50,782 nt of DNA from an uncultured bacterium (lineage in GTDB: Bacteria > UBP6 > UBA1177). The DNA is taken from NCBI GenBank assembly GCA_905235605.1, contig CAJOMF010000025.1, positions 1-50,782 on the forward strand. Reading direction: 5' to 3'. A model generated the notes under the pieces. It was not told the DNA's origin. It saw only the letters and a program-made list of their open reading frames with translations, and searched no databases. Made by a program: the position numbers and the translations under genes. Of the stretch, positions 8,145 through 17,500 are shown piece after piece. The first letter of the stretch is position 1. Every line of letters begins with the position of its first letter.

Positions 8145-9693
8145 ACAGAACATTGAAAAGGTGCTTTTCAGGGCATGTGACACTTTTCGGGGCAAAATCG
8201 ACAGTTCGCGTTACAAAGACTACATTCTTTCGATGCTTTTTGTGAAATATCTGAGCGATGTCTATTCCGAAACGCGGCAAAATTTCATAAGGCAGTATGA
8301 CGGCGACGAAGAGCGTGTCGCACGTGCAATGAGCAGAAACCGTTTTGTTCTGAATCCTTCATCGACTTTCCAGTATCTCTACGACAACCGCAAGGATCCG
8401 GAGATCGGTCAGAAAATAAACACCGCCCTCATGGATATCGAAAACAGCAACAGCGCGAAACTTCACAATGTTTTCCGTGCGATAGACTTCAATTCCCAGG
8501 TCGATTTGGGCGAACCTAAGGAAAAGAACGCGATTCTCTGCAATCTGCTTGAGGATTTTTCGGAACTTGACCTTAGACCTTCCCAGCTTGATTCGTCCGA
8601 TATAATCGGTGATGCTTACGAGTATATGATTGCCAATTTTGCTTCCGATGCCGGGAAAAAAGGCGGCGAATTCTACACTCCGGGCATGGTTTCCGAACTG
8701 GTTGCGCGCCTTGTCGCACCGAAGGAAAACGACAGAATATATGATGCTACCTGCGGCAGCGGCGGCCTGCTTCTCAAGGCGTTCAGGCAGATTCCTGGCG
8801 GAAAAACGAGAATTTACGGGCAGGAAAAGAACATGCAGACATGGGCTCTGTGCCGCATGAACATGTTTTTGCACAATGTCGATGATGCTGTAATCTGGCA
8901 GGGAGACACGCTTTCAAATCCGGGAAATATAGAAAATGACAAACTTATGAAATTCCAGTGTGTGGTTGCAAATCCGCCGTTTTCACTGGATAAATGGGAC
9001 AGCGGCTTCCTTGTTGACGCGGTTCCTGATGCAAAAGGAAATCAGAAAACAAAAATGTCCTCTGAACTTGATCCTTACCGCCGTTTCGACTGGGGTGTGC
9101 CGCCGGCATCAAAAGGCGATTACGCTTTTGTCATGCACATGCTGCACAGCCTTGACGACAGCACGGGGCGCATGGGAATCATACTTCCGCACGGAGTTTT
9201 GTTCCGCGGTGCAAGCGAAGGAAGGATCCGCCGCACCATGATAGAAAGTTTCAATCTTCTTGATGCGGTCATCGGACTTCCGGCGAACCTGTTCTATGGT
9301 GCGGGAATCCCGGCGGCGATACTTGTTTTCAGAAAAGACCGCGGCGCGAGCAACAAAGTCCTTTTTGTCGATGCAAGCGGCGAAGGTCACTTCGAAAAAG
9401 GGAAAAACCAGAACCGTCTCCGTGAAAGCGATGTGGACAAAATCGTCGAAACCTACCGCAAATACAGGACAGATCCGACATACACCGGCGAAGAAAAGTT
9501 CAGCCATGTTGCAACATTGCAGGAAATCAGTGACAACGACTACAACCTTAACATTCCGCGCTATGTCGATACTTTCGAGGAAGAAGAACTTCTGGACATC
9601 AACGAAATCCAGCAGAATATAGCCACTCTCGAAAACGAACTCGCCGGAGTTCAGGCAAAAATTAAGAAATATATGGATGAATTGGGGCTGTAA
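8131..9693 (+). CDS. hsdM: Type I restriction-modification DNA methyltransferase (M subunit)
   Basis: 520 residues, normal for HsdM. The N-terminal HsdM_N helical region ('VLFRACDTFRGKIDSSRYKD') is followed by the N6-adenine methylase core: S-adenosylmethionine motif I 'YDATCGSGGLLL' (Asp205 onward), catalytic motif IV Asn281-Pro-Pro-Phe284, and 'GIILPHGVLFRGASEGRIR'. The C-terminal ~40 residues form a coiled coil ('NEIQQNIATLENELAGVQAK') that docks on HsdS. With HsdS it methylates adenines at the recognition site and protects self DNA. The start overlaps the half-S gene; the Shine-Dalgarno is GGAGAG. Base composition matches the host-like flanks better than the following 3.4 kb. Confidence 0.96.
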   Translation: MATTKQNIEKVLFRACDTFRGKIDSSRYKDYILSMLFVKYLSDVYSETRQNFIRQYDGDEERVARAMSRNRFVLNPSSTFQYLYDNRKDPEIGQKINTALMDIENSNSAKLHNVFRAIDFNSQVDLGEPKEKNAILCNLLEDFSELDLRPSQLDSSDIIGDAYEYMIANFASDAGKKGGEFYTPGMVSELVARLVAPKENDRIYDATCGSGGLLLKAFRQIPGGKTRIYGQEKNMQTWALCRMNMFLHNVDDAVIWQGDTLSNPGNIENDKLMKFQCVVANPPFSLDKWDSGFLVDAVPDAKGNQKTKMSSELDPYRRFDWGVPPASKGDYAFVMHMLHSLDDSTGRMGIILPHGVLFRGASEGRIRRTMIESFNLLDAVIGLPANLFYGAGIPAAILVFRKDRGASNKVLFVDASGEGHFEKGKNQNRLRESDVDKIVETYRKYRTDPTYTGEEKFSHVATLQEISDNDYNLNIPRYVDTFEEEELLDINEIQQNIATLENELAGVQAKIKKYMDELGL

Positions 9694-9727
9694 AAAGGTC
9701 ACTTCTGGAAAATAATGGAGGTTTAAG

Positions 9728-10279
9728 ATGGAAAGTTCTTTTTTAATTATTGTTTCGGTTGCACTTTCAGGATTATTGGCAACTTTAATTACATTGTGGG
9801 TACAAAGAAAAACAAGGAAATACAATAGTAAATTCAAAATCTTTGAGACACTTATGTCGTATAGATACAATATTGTTGCCGAGGATAATGTTAGGGCGTT
9901 GAATTCTATAGATGTAATTTTTTATAAAAATGAAAAGGTGCGTAAGGCTTTTGAAGATTTCTTAAATGAGGTCTTAAAGAAACCAGATACGAATCCTGAA
10001 TATTTTGATAAGTATCTTAGGTTGTTGGAAGAAATGGCAGTTGTGCTTGACCTTAAGAACATCCGTTGGGATTGTATAAAGCGTATGTATTACCCGATAG
10101 GTTTAAGTGATAAAATAAATGAAGAGAATGAGCTGAGGAAAATGTTGTTGCAAAACGCTACAGAAAACTATCAAAATATGATTGCATATCAAAATAATAG
10201 TGAAAACAAAGTATGTATTGAAAAGTCCGAATATTTGAGGTTTAAAAAGTATGACAACAACAGCGGCTCAAATAATTAA
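9728..10279 (+). CDS. Small membrane-anchored protein between hsdM and hsdS (DUF6680-like)
   Basis: 183 residues. One N-terminal helix ('FLIIVSVALSGLLATLITLW', ~5-24) is followed by basic residues and a soluble helical domain ('KIFETLMSYRYNIVAEDNVRALNSIDVIFYKN'). It resembles small one-TM proteins of the DUF6680 type that I know from type I restriction-modification loci; that match is from memory and needs a profile search. A strong GGAGG precedes the ATG, and the 3' end overlaps hsdS by 29 bp, so it is translated as part of the operon. The gene is much more AT-rich than hsdM, as are the next two genes, suggesting a common separate origin. The function is not known; an accessory role in restriction is inferred from position. 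Confidence 0.65.
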   Translation: MESSFLIIVSVALSGLLATLITLWVQRKTRKYNSKFKIFETLMSYRYNIVAEDNVRALNSIDVIFYKNEKVRKAFEDFLNEVLKKPDTNPEYFDKYLRLLEEMAVVLDLKNIRWDCIKRMYYPIGLSDKINEENELRKMLLQNATENYQNMIAYQNNSENKVCIEKSEYLRFKKYDNNSGSNN

Positions 10280-11492
10280 CCAAATTAAAATAGGTCAAAT
10301 TCCAGACGGCTATAAAAAAACAAAAGCCGGTATCATTCCTGCTGATTGGGAAATTCATCCTTTGTCTCAGCATTTGTCTGAAAGTCGTATTCCTGGAAGC
10401 AATGGTTCTATTGCTAAAAAACTTTCAGTTAAACTTTGGAATAAAGGTGTTTGTGAAAAGCGCGAAGTTCACTCTGGAAGCGAAAGTACAAAATATTATA
10501 AACGAAAAAAAGGGCAGTTTATATATAGCAAACTGGATTTCCTTAATTGTGCTTTTGGTATTATTCCCGAAGAGTTGGATGGTTACGAAAGCACAATAGA
10601 CCTTCCGTGTTTCGATTTGTCTGATGTCAATGATTATTACTTTTTATCCTATATAACTCAGCCTAAATTTTACTCGCATTATGGCATGTTGGCTGACGGT
10701 GGAAGAAAGGCTCGTCGAGTCGATCCGGAAGAAATGCTATCATTTCCATTAATTTTTCCCCCTCTTCCAGAACAGCAGAAAATTGCCAAAATCCTTGCCA
10801 CACAAGACAAGGTTATCGAACTCAAAGAAAAACTGTTGGAGCAAAAGCAAACTCAGAAAAAATGGCTCATGCAGAAGCTGCTTTCAAATGATGGCACAAC
10901 ATTCATGCTTGGTGGCGTGAGGATTGATAAGAGTGGGTGGAAGAATACAAAACTAGGAGACGTGTGCTTTTTTATAAATGGTAGGGCTTATAAACAAGAA
11001 GAATTGTTAAGCGAAGGGAAATACAAAGTTCTTAGAGTAGGAAATTTATTTACAAATGAAAATTGGTACTACTCTGATTTGGAATTATCTGAAAATAAAT
11101 ACATAGATCATGGGGATTTGATCTTTGCATGGTCTACTTCGTTTTGCCCAATCATATGGGGAGGTGAAAAAGTAATATATCATTATCACATTTGGAAATT
11201 AGAAATCACAGGTTCGATAAGACAAGAATATCTTTATTATGTCCTCCTTTTTGATGTCAATCTTCTGACAAATGAAACACAAGGTGGCACTATGATTCAT
11301 ATAACGAAAGAAAATATGGAAAAAAGAGAAATTCTTCTTCCTCCTCTTCCGGAACAACAGGCAATAGCCGAAGTCCTTTCGACCGCAGACAAAGAAATCG
11401 ACTTGCTTAAATCGGATATCGAGCAAGAAAAACAGAAGAAAAAAGCGTTGATGCAACTGTTGTTGACGGGAATAGTGAGGGTAAAGCTGTGA
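10251..11492 (+). CDS. hsdS: Type I restriction-modification specificity subunit, two target-recognition domains
   Basis: 413 residues with the normal HsdS duplicated layout. TRD1 (~30-165) follows 'AGIIPADWEIHPLSQH' and ends in the conserved helix 'LPPLPEQQKIAKILATQDKV' type sequence (here 'FPPLPEQQKIAKILATQDKV'). TRD2 (~220-355) starts 'KNTKLGDVCFFINGRAY' and ends 'LPPLPEQQAIAEVLSTADKE'. A terminal coiled coil follows ('DLLKSDIEQEKQKKKALMQ'). The two LPEQQ repeats are hallmarks of HsdS. It determines the bipartite DNA target and bridges two HsdM subunits. It starts inside the upstream small membrane-protein gene. Low GC and dissimilar TRDs fit recombinational exchange of specificity. Confidence 0.95.
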   Translation: MTTTAAQIINQIKIGQIPDGYKKTKAGIIPADWEIHPLSQHLSESRIPGSNGSIAKKLSVKLWNKGVCEKREVHSGSESTKYYKRKKGQFIYSKLDFLNCAFGIIPEELDGYESTIDLPCFDLSDVNDYYFLSYITQPKFYSHYGMLADGGRKARRVDPEEMLSFPLIFPPLPEQQKIAKILATQDKVIELKEKLLEQKQTQKKWLMQKLLSNDGTTFMLGGVRIDKSGWKNTKLGDVCFFINGRAYKQEELLSEGKYKVLRVGNLFTNENWYYSDLELSENKYIDHGDLIFAWSTSFCPIIWGGEKVIYHYHIWKLEITGSIRQEYLYYVLLFDVNLLTNETQGGTMIHITKENMEKREILLPPLPEQQAIAEVLSTADKEIDLLKSDIEQEKQKKKALMQLLLTGIVRVKL

Positions 11493-11573
11493 GTGAAAAT
11501 TTGTCCCAAACATATTGATGGAACAGCGAAAATGGATAGAATATTAGCATCTCGTCTGCCATGTGTAGAAGGA

Positions 11574-11609
11574 GTCTTCGAAGACGTTTTGTTAAGTCAA
11601 GGCGTCTTC
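11574..11609. other. Palindrome/hairpin in the hsdS-RES gap
   Basis: GTCTTCGAAGAC (11574-11585) is a 12-bp perfect palindrome. Its right half (GAAGACG, 11580-11586) can instead pair with CGTCTTC at 11603-11609. The two alternative pairings sit in the 186-bp gap before the RES-domain gene and could act as an operator, an attenuator or a recombination remnant. No T-run follows, so it is not a typical terminator. Confidence 0.4.
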
Positions 11610-11678
11610 TGCTTTATCTTGTTAATGGCTGAAAATATTGAAAAATTTAAATAAAAATTTTAGCAACGGAGGTCACCC

Positions 11679-13184
11679 ATGTCAGAATTTTGCTCAATAA
11701 TCACTGAAAGATATGGTGAGTTGCATTTCTCCAAAATTACTGGAAATCTTTCGGATATTGTAGAAAAAGCTGATAACGAAAATATCATTCCGATTCTGAT
11801 GAAAGAAAGTTATTCAGAAGAACTTAATACAAACTTCAAAAAGGAAGATATCGATTTCCATTCTTTTTCCGAAGACGAGCAAAGAGATTTTTATGAGAAG
11901 TTTTTGTCTATGCAATCTCAAGATTATAAGAGTCTGTCTGGATGTGAAAGTGTACAGAAAGCTATTGAAAAGGCATCAATTTTTAAAGCTGCTTGCAGCC
12001 CTGCAATAGAGAGTGCAATGAAATCAATGCAAGTTTTTAAAGCTGCTTCTAACCCTATAATCGGGAGTGCGATAAAATCAATGCAAGAGGGCTCAGCTAT
12101 AGCATCGCTCAAATTGACAGGGCCTAAATTCCCAGTTTTTCCTAATTGGGGAATGCAAATGCCAAACATTTTACAAACTACAGGAATTTTTGAAGAGATG
12201 AACAAATTATCATCCGTCTTGGCTACAACGAATTATTTTGTAGAAAATTCTTATTCTTCATTATTTGATGCATTGGAAAGCTTCAAAGAATTCCAAGGTA
12301 ATTATGTAGTAAAAATTGATGAGTCCACAGCCTCTTTGTTTGACCAAGTAAAAGCAATAACAACATCTTTAAAAATACCAAGCGAGACCTTTACTTCGCT
12401 TTCTTATATTCCAAATTATTATTCGGTTTCCAAAATTTCTCGAGATGAGGCAGGGTATATAGATGTCTATATTAAAAATTCGCAGGATGAAAATGAATCA
12501 GAATATCTTTTAAATAACATAAGATATGACTATGGTTTTATGCAGTTTATTAATGATATTCCAGAGGCAGATGTGCTGAGATTTTTAACGCATCTTCAGA
12601 ATTTTCCATATTTGGCATTGCTTGATGAATTAGGGAGAGAGATTTTTGATGCAGTTCAGGCAAAAATAACAGATTGTACGATCACGCTATCAGATCAGAT
12701 TTTTTATAGGGCAAGAGCTAGAAAAAATGGAGATAGAAATTGGACACCCAATGAGATGGGACCAGTTCAGTATGGTGTCCCGATAATGGGACGTTTTAAT
12801 TTTTTGGGCAAACCATATTTTTATGTGGCGACTGACGAGGAAACAGCAAGAAAAGAAGTCGAAAATAATGAATATCCTGCAAGCACAGTTATGAAATTAA
12901 AACAACAAAAAGATATGACTGTTTTTGATATTTCTGCAGAAACTTGTCCGTTGATTACTTATTGTAATGCGGAAAAGGATCCTGGGAATAATTTTACAGC
13001 TTATCTGATTCCCAATTTTATTGCTGATTGTTGTGCATATTTAAACAAAAATAAAAGTCACAGTGTAGATGCAATCAAGTTTAAAAGTAATAAAAACGGA
13101 ATGGGATGTTGTTATGTAATTTTAGATGATGAAGGACGTAGTAGTTTTTTTGATAAAGGGGAAATAATTCTTCCCAATAATTAA
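11679..13184 (+). CDS. RES-domain protein inside the type I restriction island
   Basis: 501 residues. The C-terminal ~170 residues match a RES domain: 'IFYRARARKNGDRNWTP', 'GRFNFLGKPYFYVATDEETA', 'KEVENNEYPAST', then 'MTVFDIS', with the conserved Arg, Tyr and Glu positions that bind NAD in RES toxins. Known RES toxins degrade NAD+. The first ~330 residues are not recognised; they contain an 18-residue tandem repeat ('FKAA(C/S)xPxIxSAxKSMQ') and otherwise helical, AT-rich-coded sequence that may sense a trigger or bind the restriction complex. A GGAGGT ribosome site precedes the ATG. It lies between hsdS and the AlbA-type gene, with no adjacent Xre antitoxin. An abortive-infection effector linked to the restriction system is the leading inference; a passenger gene is the alternative. 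Confidence 0.72.
   Translation: MSEFCSIITERYGELHFSKITGNLSDIVEKADNENIIPILMKESYSEELNTNFKKEDIDFHSFSEDEQRDFYEKFLSMQSQDYKSLSGCESVQKAIEKASIFKAACSPAIESAMKSMQVFKAASNPIIGSAIKSMQEGSAIASLKLTGPKFPVFPNWGMQMPNILQTTGIFEEMNKLSSVLATTNYFVENSYSSLFDALESFKEFQGNYVVKIDESTASLFDQVKAITTSLKIPSETFTSLSYIPNYYSVSKISRDEAGYIDVYIKNSQDENESEYLLNNIRYDYGFMQFINDIPEADVLRFLTHLQNFPYLALLDELGREIFDAVQAKITDCTITLSDQIFYRARARKNGDRNWTPNEMGPVQYGVPIMGRFNFLGKPYFYVATDEETARKEVENNEYPASTVMKLKQQKDMTVFDISAETCPLITYCNAEKDPGNNFTAYLIPNFIADCCAYLNKNKSHSVDAIKFKSNKNGMGCCYVILDDEGRSSFFDKGEIILPNN
11979..12086 (+). repeat. 54-bp tandem duplication in the RES-protein gene
   Basis: Two units, 11979-12032 and 12033-12086, encode 'IFKAACSPAIESAMKSMQ' and 'VFKAASNPIIGSAIKSMQ'. 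The units differ at about a dozen bases, so the duplication is not recent. Confidence 0.85.
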
Positions 13185-13196
13185 CGGAGGTCGCAG

Positions 13197-14561
13197 ATGT
13201 CGGAATCCCAGAATATCGAATACAAAGAGTCGTGGCGCGATGAATACATCAAATGGATCTGCGGTTTCGCAAATGCCCAGGGCGGCACATTGTTCATCGG
13301 CAAGGACGACAACGGCAAAAATGTCGGTGTGGCGAACGCCAAAAAGCTGCTGGAGGATATCCCGAACAAGATACGTGATATTCTCGGAATCGTTCCCGAT
13401 GTAAATCTGCTTCATCAGGACGGTTGCGACATAATCGAAATAACTGTCGAGCCCAGTTCTTTCCCCGTCAGCTACAAAGGGGAATACCATTATCGCTGCG
13501 GTTCCACGAAACAGCAGCTGAAAGGCAACGCCCTCACACAGTTTCTTTTCAAAAAGACAGGTCTTTCCTGGGATGCCTCCGAAGTAAACAATGTCGAACT
13601 ATCGGCTTTATCGGAAGTTGCGTTCCAGATTTTCAGGGACAAAGCAATACAGTCGAAGCGGATGAACCCGGAAGATGTCAATATTCCGAATAAAGAGCTT
13701 CTTGAAAAGCTGAACCTTTTCACCGATAGCGGCAAATTGACCAAAGCCGGATACCTGCTTTTTGCAAAAGACACGGAAAAAAGAGTAATCGGCTCATATA
13801 TCAAGATCGGATTCTTTGAAGGAGCCGAAATTTTATATCAGGATGAAGTGAAAGGGCCTCTTCTGGAACAGGCGCAAAAGACAGTCGATATCATTTTCAC
13901 CAAGTATTTGAAGGCGGCAATCAGCTATCAGGGCGTGACCCGTGTTGAAACTTTCCCATTTGCTTACGCCGCGATCCGCGAAGCCGTCTACAATGCGATA
14001 GTTCACAGAGCATATAACTGCATGAATCCGACACAAATCCGTGTTTATGCTGACAAAATCGTCATATCTAACGATGCTGCTTTGAGTGCAGACTGGACCG
14101 CTGAAAAGTTTATGAGCAAACATAAATCGGTTAGATATAATCCGCTTATTGCAAATACTTTTTTCTTCGCCGGATTCATTGAATCGTGGGGACGCGGCAT
14201 CGAAAGAATGTGCGACGCATGCAGAGAAAACGGCAATCCGCTGCCGGAATTTGATATTTCAGCGGACGATGTAACGATTGTTTTTCCGGCTAATAATGTA
14301 GCGGTTGAGCAGAATGACCCTGTAAATGACCTTGTAAATGACCCTGTAAATGACCTTGTAAACGATGTCTTTAAAATATTGTTAGAACATCCAGATTATT
14401 CATATAGTCAGATTGCATCTTCTATTCAAAAATCTGAAGCAACGGTTAAACGCGCAATATCTAAATTGAAAAAGGAAGACAGAATCCGACGTGTCGGCAG
14501 TGATAAAACAGGTCACTGGGTTGTAATATCTGATAAAACCAACGGAGGCAAAAACAAATGA
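13197..14561 (+). CDS. AlbA/Schlafen-type ATP-binding regulator with C-terminal winged helix
   Basis: 454 residues. The N-terminal AlbA_2 (Schlafen AlbA) domain shows 'QNIEYKESWRDEYIKWICGF', 'ANAQGGTLFIGKDDNGKNVG' and 'EYHYRCGSTKQQL'. The middle resembles the RecG-like ATP-binding C-terminal domain of this family ('AIREAVYNAIVHRAY', 'FVESWGRGIERM'-like: 'FIESWGRGIERM'). A short NDPVNDLV repeat linker leads to a winged helix ('YSQIASSIQKSEATVKRAIS'). Such proteins are frequent in type I restriction loci, where their exact role is unsettled; regulation or nucleic-acid sensing is inferred. The Shine-Dalgarno is ACGGAGGT, nearly the same leader as the RES gene (ACGGAGGTCxCxxATGTC). The TGA overlaps the hsdR ATG, so the two are coupled. 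Confidence 0.85.
   Translation: MSESQNIEYKESWRDEYIKWICGFANAQGGTLFIGKDDNGKNVGVANAKKLLEDIPNKIRDILGIVPDVNLLHQDGCDIIEITVEPSSFPVSYKGEYHYRCGSTKQQLKGNALTQFLFKKTGLSWDASEVNNVELSALSEVAFQIFRDKAIQSKRMNPEDVNIPNKELLEKLNLFTDSGKLTKAGYLLFAKDTEKRVIGSYIKIGFFEGAEILYQDEVKGPLLEQAQKTVDIIFTKYLKAAISYQGVTRVETFPFAYAAIREAVYNAIVHRAYNCMNPTQIRVYADKIVISNDAALSADWTAEKFMSKHKSVRYNPLIANTFFFAGFIESWGRGIERMCDACRENGNPLPEFDISADDVTIVFPANNVAVEQNDPVNDLVNDPVNDLVNDVFKILLEHPDYSYSQIASSIQKSEATVKRAISKLKKEDRIRRVGSDKTGHWVVISDKTNGGKNK
14313..14366 (+). repeat. 12/24-bp coding repeat (NDPV/NDLV linker)
   Basis: Four 12-bp units alternate AATGACCCTGTA and AATGACCTTGTA, followed by a partial unit. They encode NDPV-NDLV-NDPV-NDLV-ND between the ATP-binding region and the winged helix. 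Repeats of period four residues at this position are a known habit of AlbA/Fic-type proteins. Confidence 0.9.
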
Positions 14562-17500
14562 GCTATCTGAATCAGTCTGATCTCTATCTTGAAGACAACA
14601 TCAGCAAATATCCTGCGATAGAACTGCTGTGCAAAATGGGATATAAATATATTTCGCCTGTTGAGTGCATGACTCAGCGCGGAACATCCTACAATGTTCT
14701 CTTAAAAGATATTCTTCGTAGAAAACTCAATGAAATCAATCAGTTCAAATTCGGAGAAGCTATCTATAAATTCTCGTCAGACAACGTGGAAAAGGCAATT
14801 TCAGACCTTGATGAGCCCGATCCTTTGACAGAAGGACTTATCCGCACAAGCGAGAAAATATATGATTCGCTGATGCTCGGCAAAAGCTACCTTGAAAAAG
14901 TCGCAGACGGAACATCGAAAAGTTTCAACCTGAAATACATAGACTGGGAAAAACCGGAAAATAATGTTTTCCATGTGACCGAGGAATTTTCTTGCGACAG
15001 CTGGGACAGACAGCATAACGCGCGTCCCGACATTGTCCTCTTCGTAAACGGAATCCCTTTTGCCGTTATCGAGTGCAAAGCTCCCGTCATAAGCGAAGAT
15101 CAGGCAGTAGAGCAGACGATAAGAAATCAGGGAAAGGATTATATTCCGCAGCTTTTCAAATATGCCCAGATTGTTGCTGCAACAAACAAAAACAGTGTTA
15201 AATATGCGACAGCCGGGACTGGCAAAAAATTCTGGAGCGTCTGGAAAGAGCAGGAAACGGAGTGGCAGGAAAGACTTGTTGACCAGTTGGTGGCCGGACG
15301 CAAAATAACAGAGCAGGACAAAAACATCGTTTCTCTTTTCGAGCCGGAAAGAGTTATGAAACTCGTGAAATATTTCGTGGTTTATGACGCCAATGTGAAG
15401 AAAATAGCCAGATACCAGCAGTTTTTCGCCGTTGAAGAAATAATGAAGACAATAAAAACAGACAATAAAAGCGGAAACAGACAGGGCGGCGTAATCTGGC
15501 ACACTCAGGGCTCAGGCAAATCACTGACAATGGTGATGGTTTCGAAATATATCCTTGAAACAATGCGTTCCTGCAATCCGCGTGTTATTGTCGTGACAGA
15601 CAGAAAGGAGCTCGACAGACAGATTGCAAAAACCTTCTCCCACACTCGTTTGTCTCCTGCGAGGGCAACGAGCGGAAGCAACCTTTTTGACTTGATTAAA
15701 GAGGGAAAGACCGACATCATTACAACCGTAATCAACAAGTTCAGTGCCGTTGAAAACAGACGCCTGAAAGAGTATTCGCGCGATATTTTCGTCCTTGTCG
15801 ATGAAAGCCACCGCACGCAGTACGGCGAATTGCAGACCAAAATGAGAACCGTTTTTCCAAATGCCTGCTACATCGGATTTACCGGAACACCGCTGATGAA
15901 AAAGGAGAGAAACACCTTAGCCCGTTTCGACGACAAGATGATCCACAGCTATACGATAAGAGACGGAGAGGCCGACAAGACAATAGTTCCGCTTATTTAT
16001 GAAGGCAAATTCGTCGAACAGAATGTGGATGAGAAAAACATAGACCTCTGGTTCGACAAGATAACCAAACGCCTCAACGATGCCCAGAGGACAGAACTCA
16101 AAAACAAGTGGAGCAGACTTAAACACCTTCATTCGGCTGATGCGAGAATCTCAAGGATAGCCCTTGACATAAACGAAGATTTCCGTATCGGATACAAAGA
16201 TACAGGTTTCAAGGCGATGCTTGCATGTAACTTCAAGCGTGATGCCGTGCGTTATCACAATGTTTTCGAGGAACTGGGCGATCTGACGACCGCTGTCGTC
16301 ATTTCTTCGCCCGATATGCGTGAAGGTGCTGAAGAGGTCGATGATGAAAGCAAAAACGAACTTGTTGTAAAGTTCTGGAATAAGATGATGGCGCAGTACG
16401 GTGATGCCGATTCTTATGAAGAAACTCTTAAAAACAAGTTCATAGACGGAGATATCGATATCCTCATAGTTTGCAGCAAACTGCTGACAGGATTCGATGC
16501 GCCGCTTACCCAGGTAATTTATATCGACAAAGAACTGAAGGAACACGGACTTCTGCAGGCAATAGCCAGAGCAAACAGAATCTGCGACGGGAAAGATTAC
16601 GGACTCATCGTTGATTACAGAGGCTTGCTTGAAAAGCTGGACGAAGCCATGGAACTTTACAGCGGCGGCGGTTTGGACGGCTTCAATCCTGAGGATATCC
16701 AGGGCGTAGTCATCGATGTTATGAAGTGCGTCGGAAAGCTGAGGGAATCTTATTCGCAGCTTGTTGAATTGTTTGAACCGGTGCAGAACAAAGCCGATAC
16801 CGAGGAAACAGAGCTGTTTCTTGCGGATGAGAAAAAACGTGCCGGTTTTTATGACCGCCTGTGCTGCTTCGGAAGAGATCTTGCGACAGTTCTGAACTCA
16901 GAGCGGGCATACAGTGCTTTCGAAAACGACAAGGCTGAGATTGCGAAATATAAATCAGCTTTTGTCTTTTATTCCAAAGTGAGAAGAAGCGTTAAAATCC
17001 GCTATGCCGATTCGATCGACAACCGCGAATACGAGGCGCAGATGCAGAATCTGCTTGATAAATACATGTCAGTCGAAGGAATCCGGAATATAACCAATCC
17101 TGTTGATATTCTTGACCGTGAAGGAATGGCCAGAGAATTGCAGGAACTTGGCAGTGAGCGGTCAAAAGCCGATGCAATAGCGGCGCATCTGACAAAAAGC
17201 ATCAAAGAAAAACACGATGAAAACCCCGCTTATTACGAAAGTTTTTCAAAACGCATCAAAGACGCGCTCGAAGCATATAAAAACCGCGTAATCACGGAGA
17301 CTGAATACCTCGACAGAATGAAAGCGATAATGAAAGATTACCGTGAAGGGAACAGCAATATCTCTTATCCGGAAAAGATAAAGAATGACATCCACGCACA
17401 GGCTTTTTACGGCGTGATTGCGGCTGTTCTCGATGATGTCGTGGATATTTCCGCAAATATTGATGTTATTTCAGACTTGTCGCTTGAAATCACGAAAATA

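Noticed and set aside
9109-9870. 253-codon minus-strand frame across the hsdM end
   Set aside because: Antisense to conserved HsdM sequence and the following small gene, with no ribosome site and no recognisable domain.
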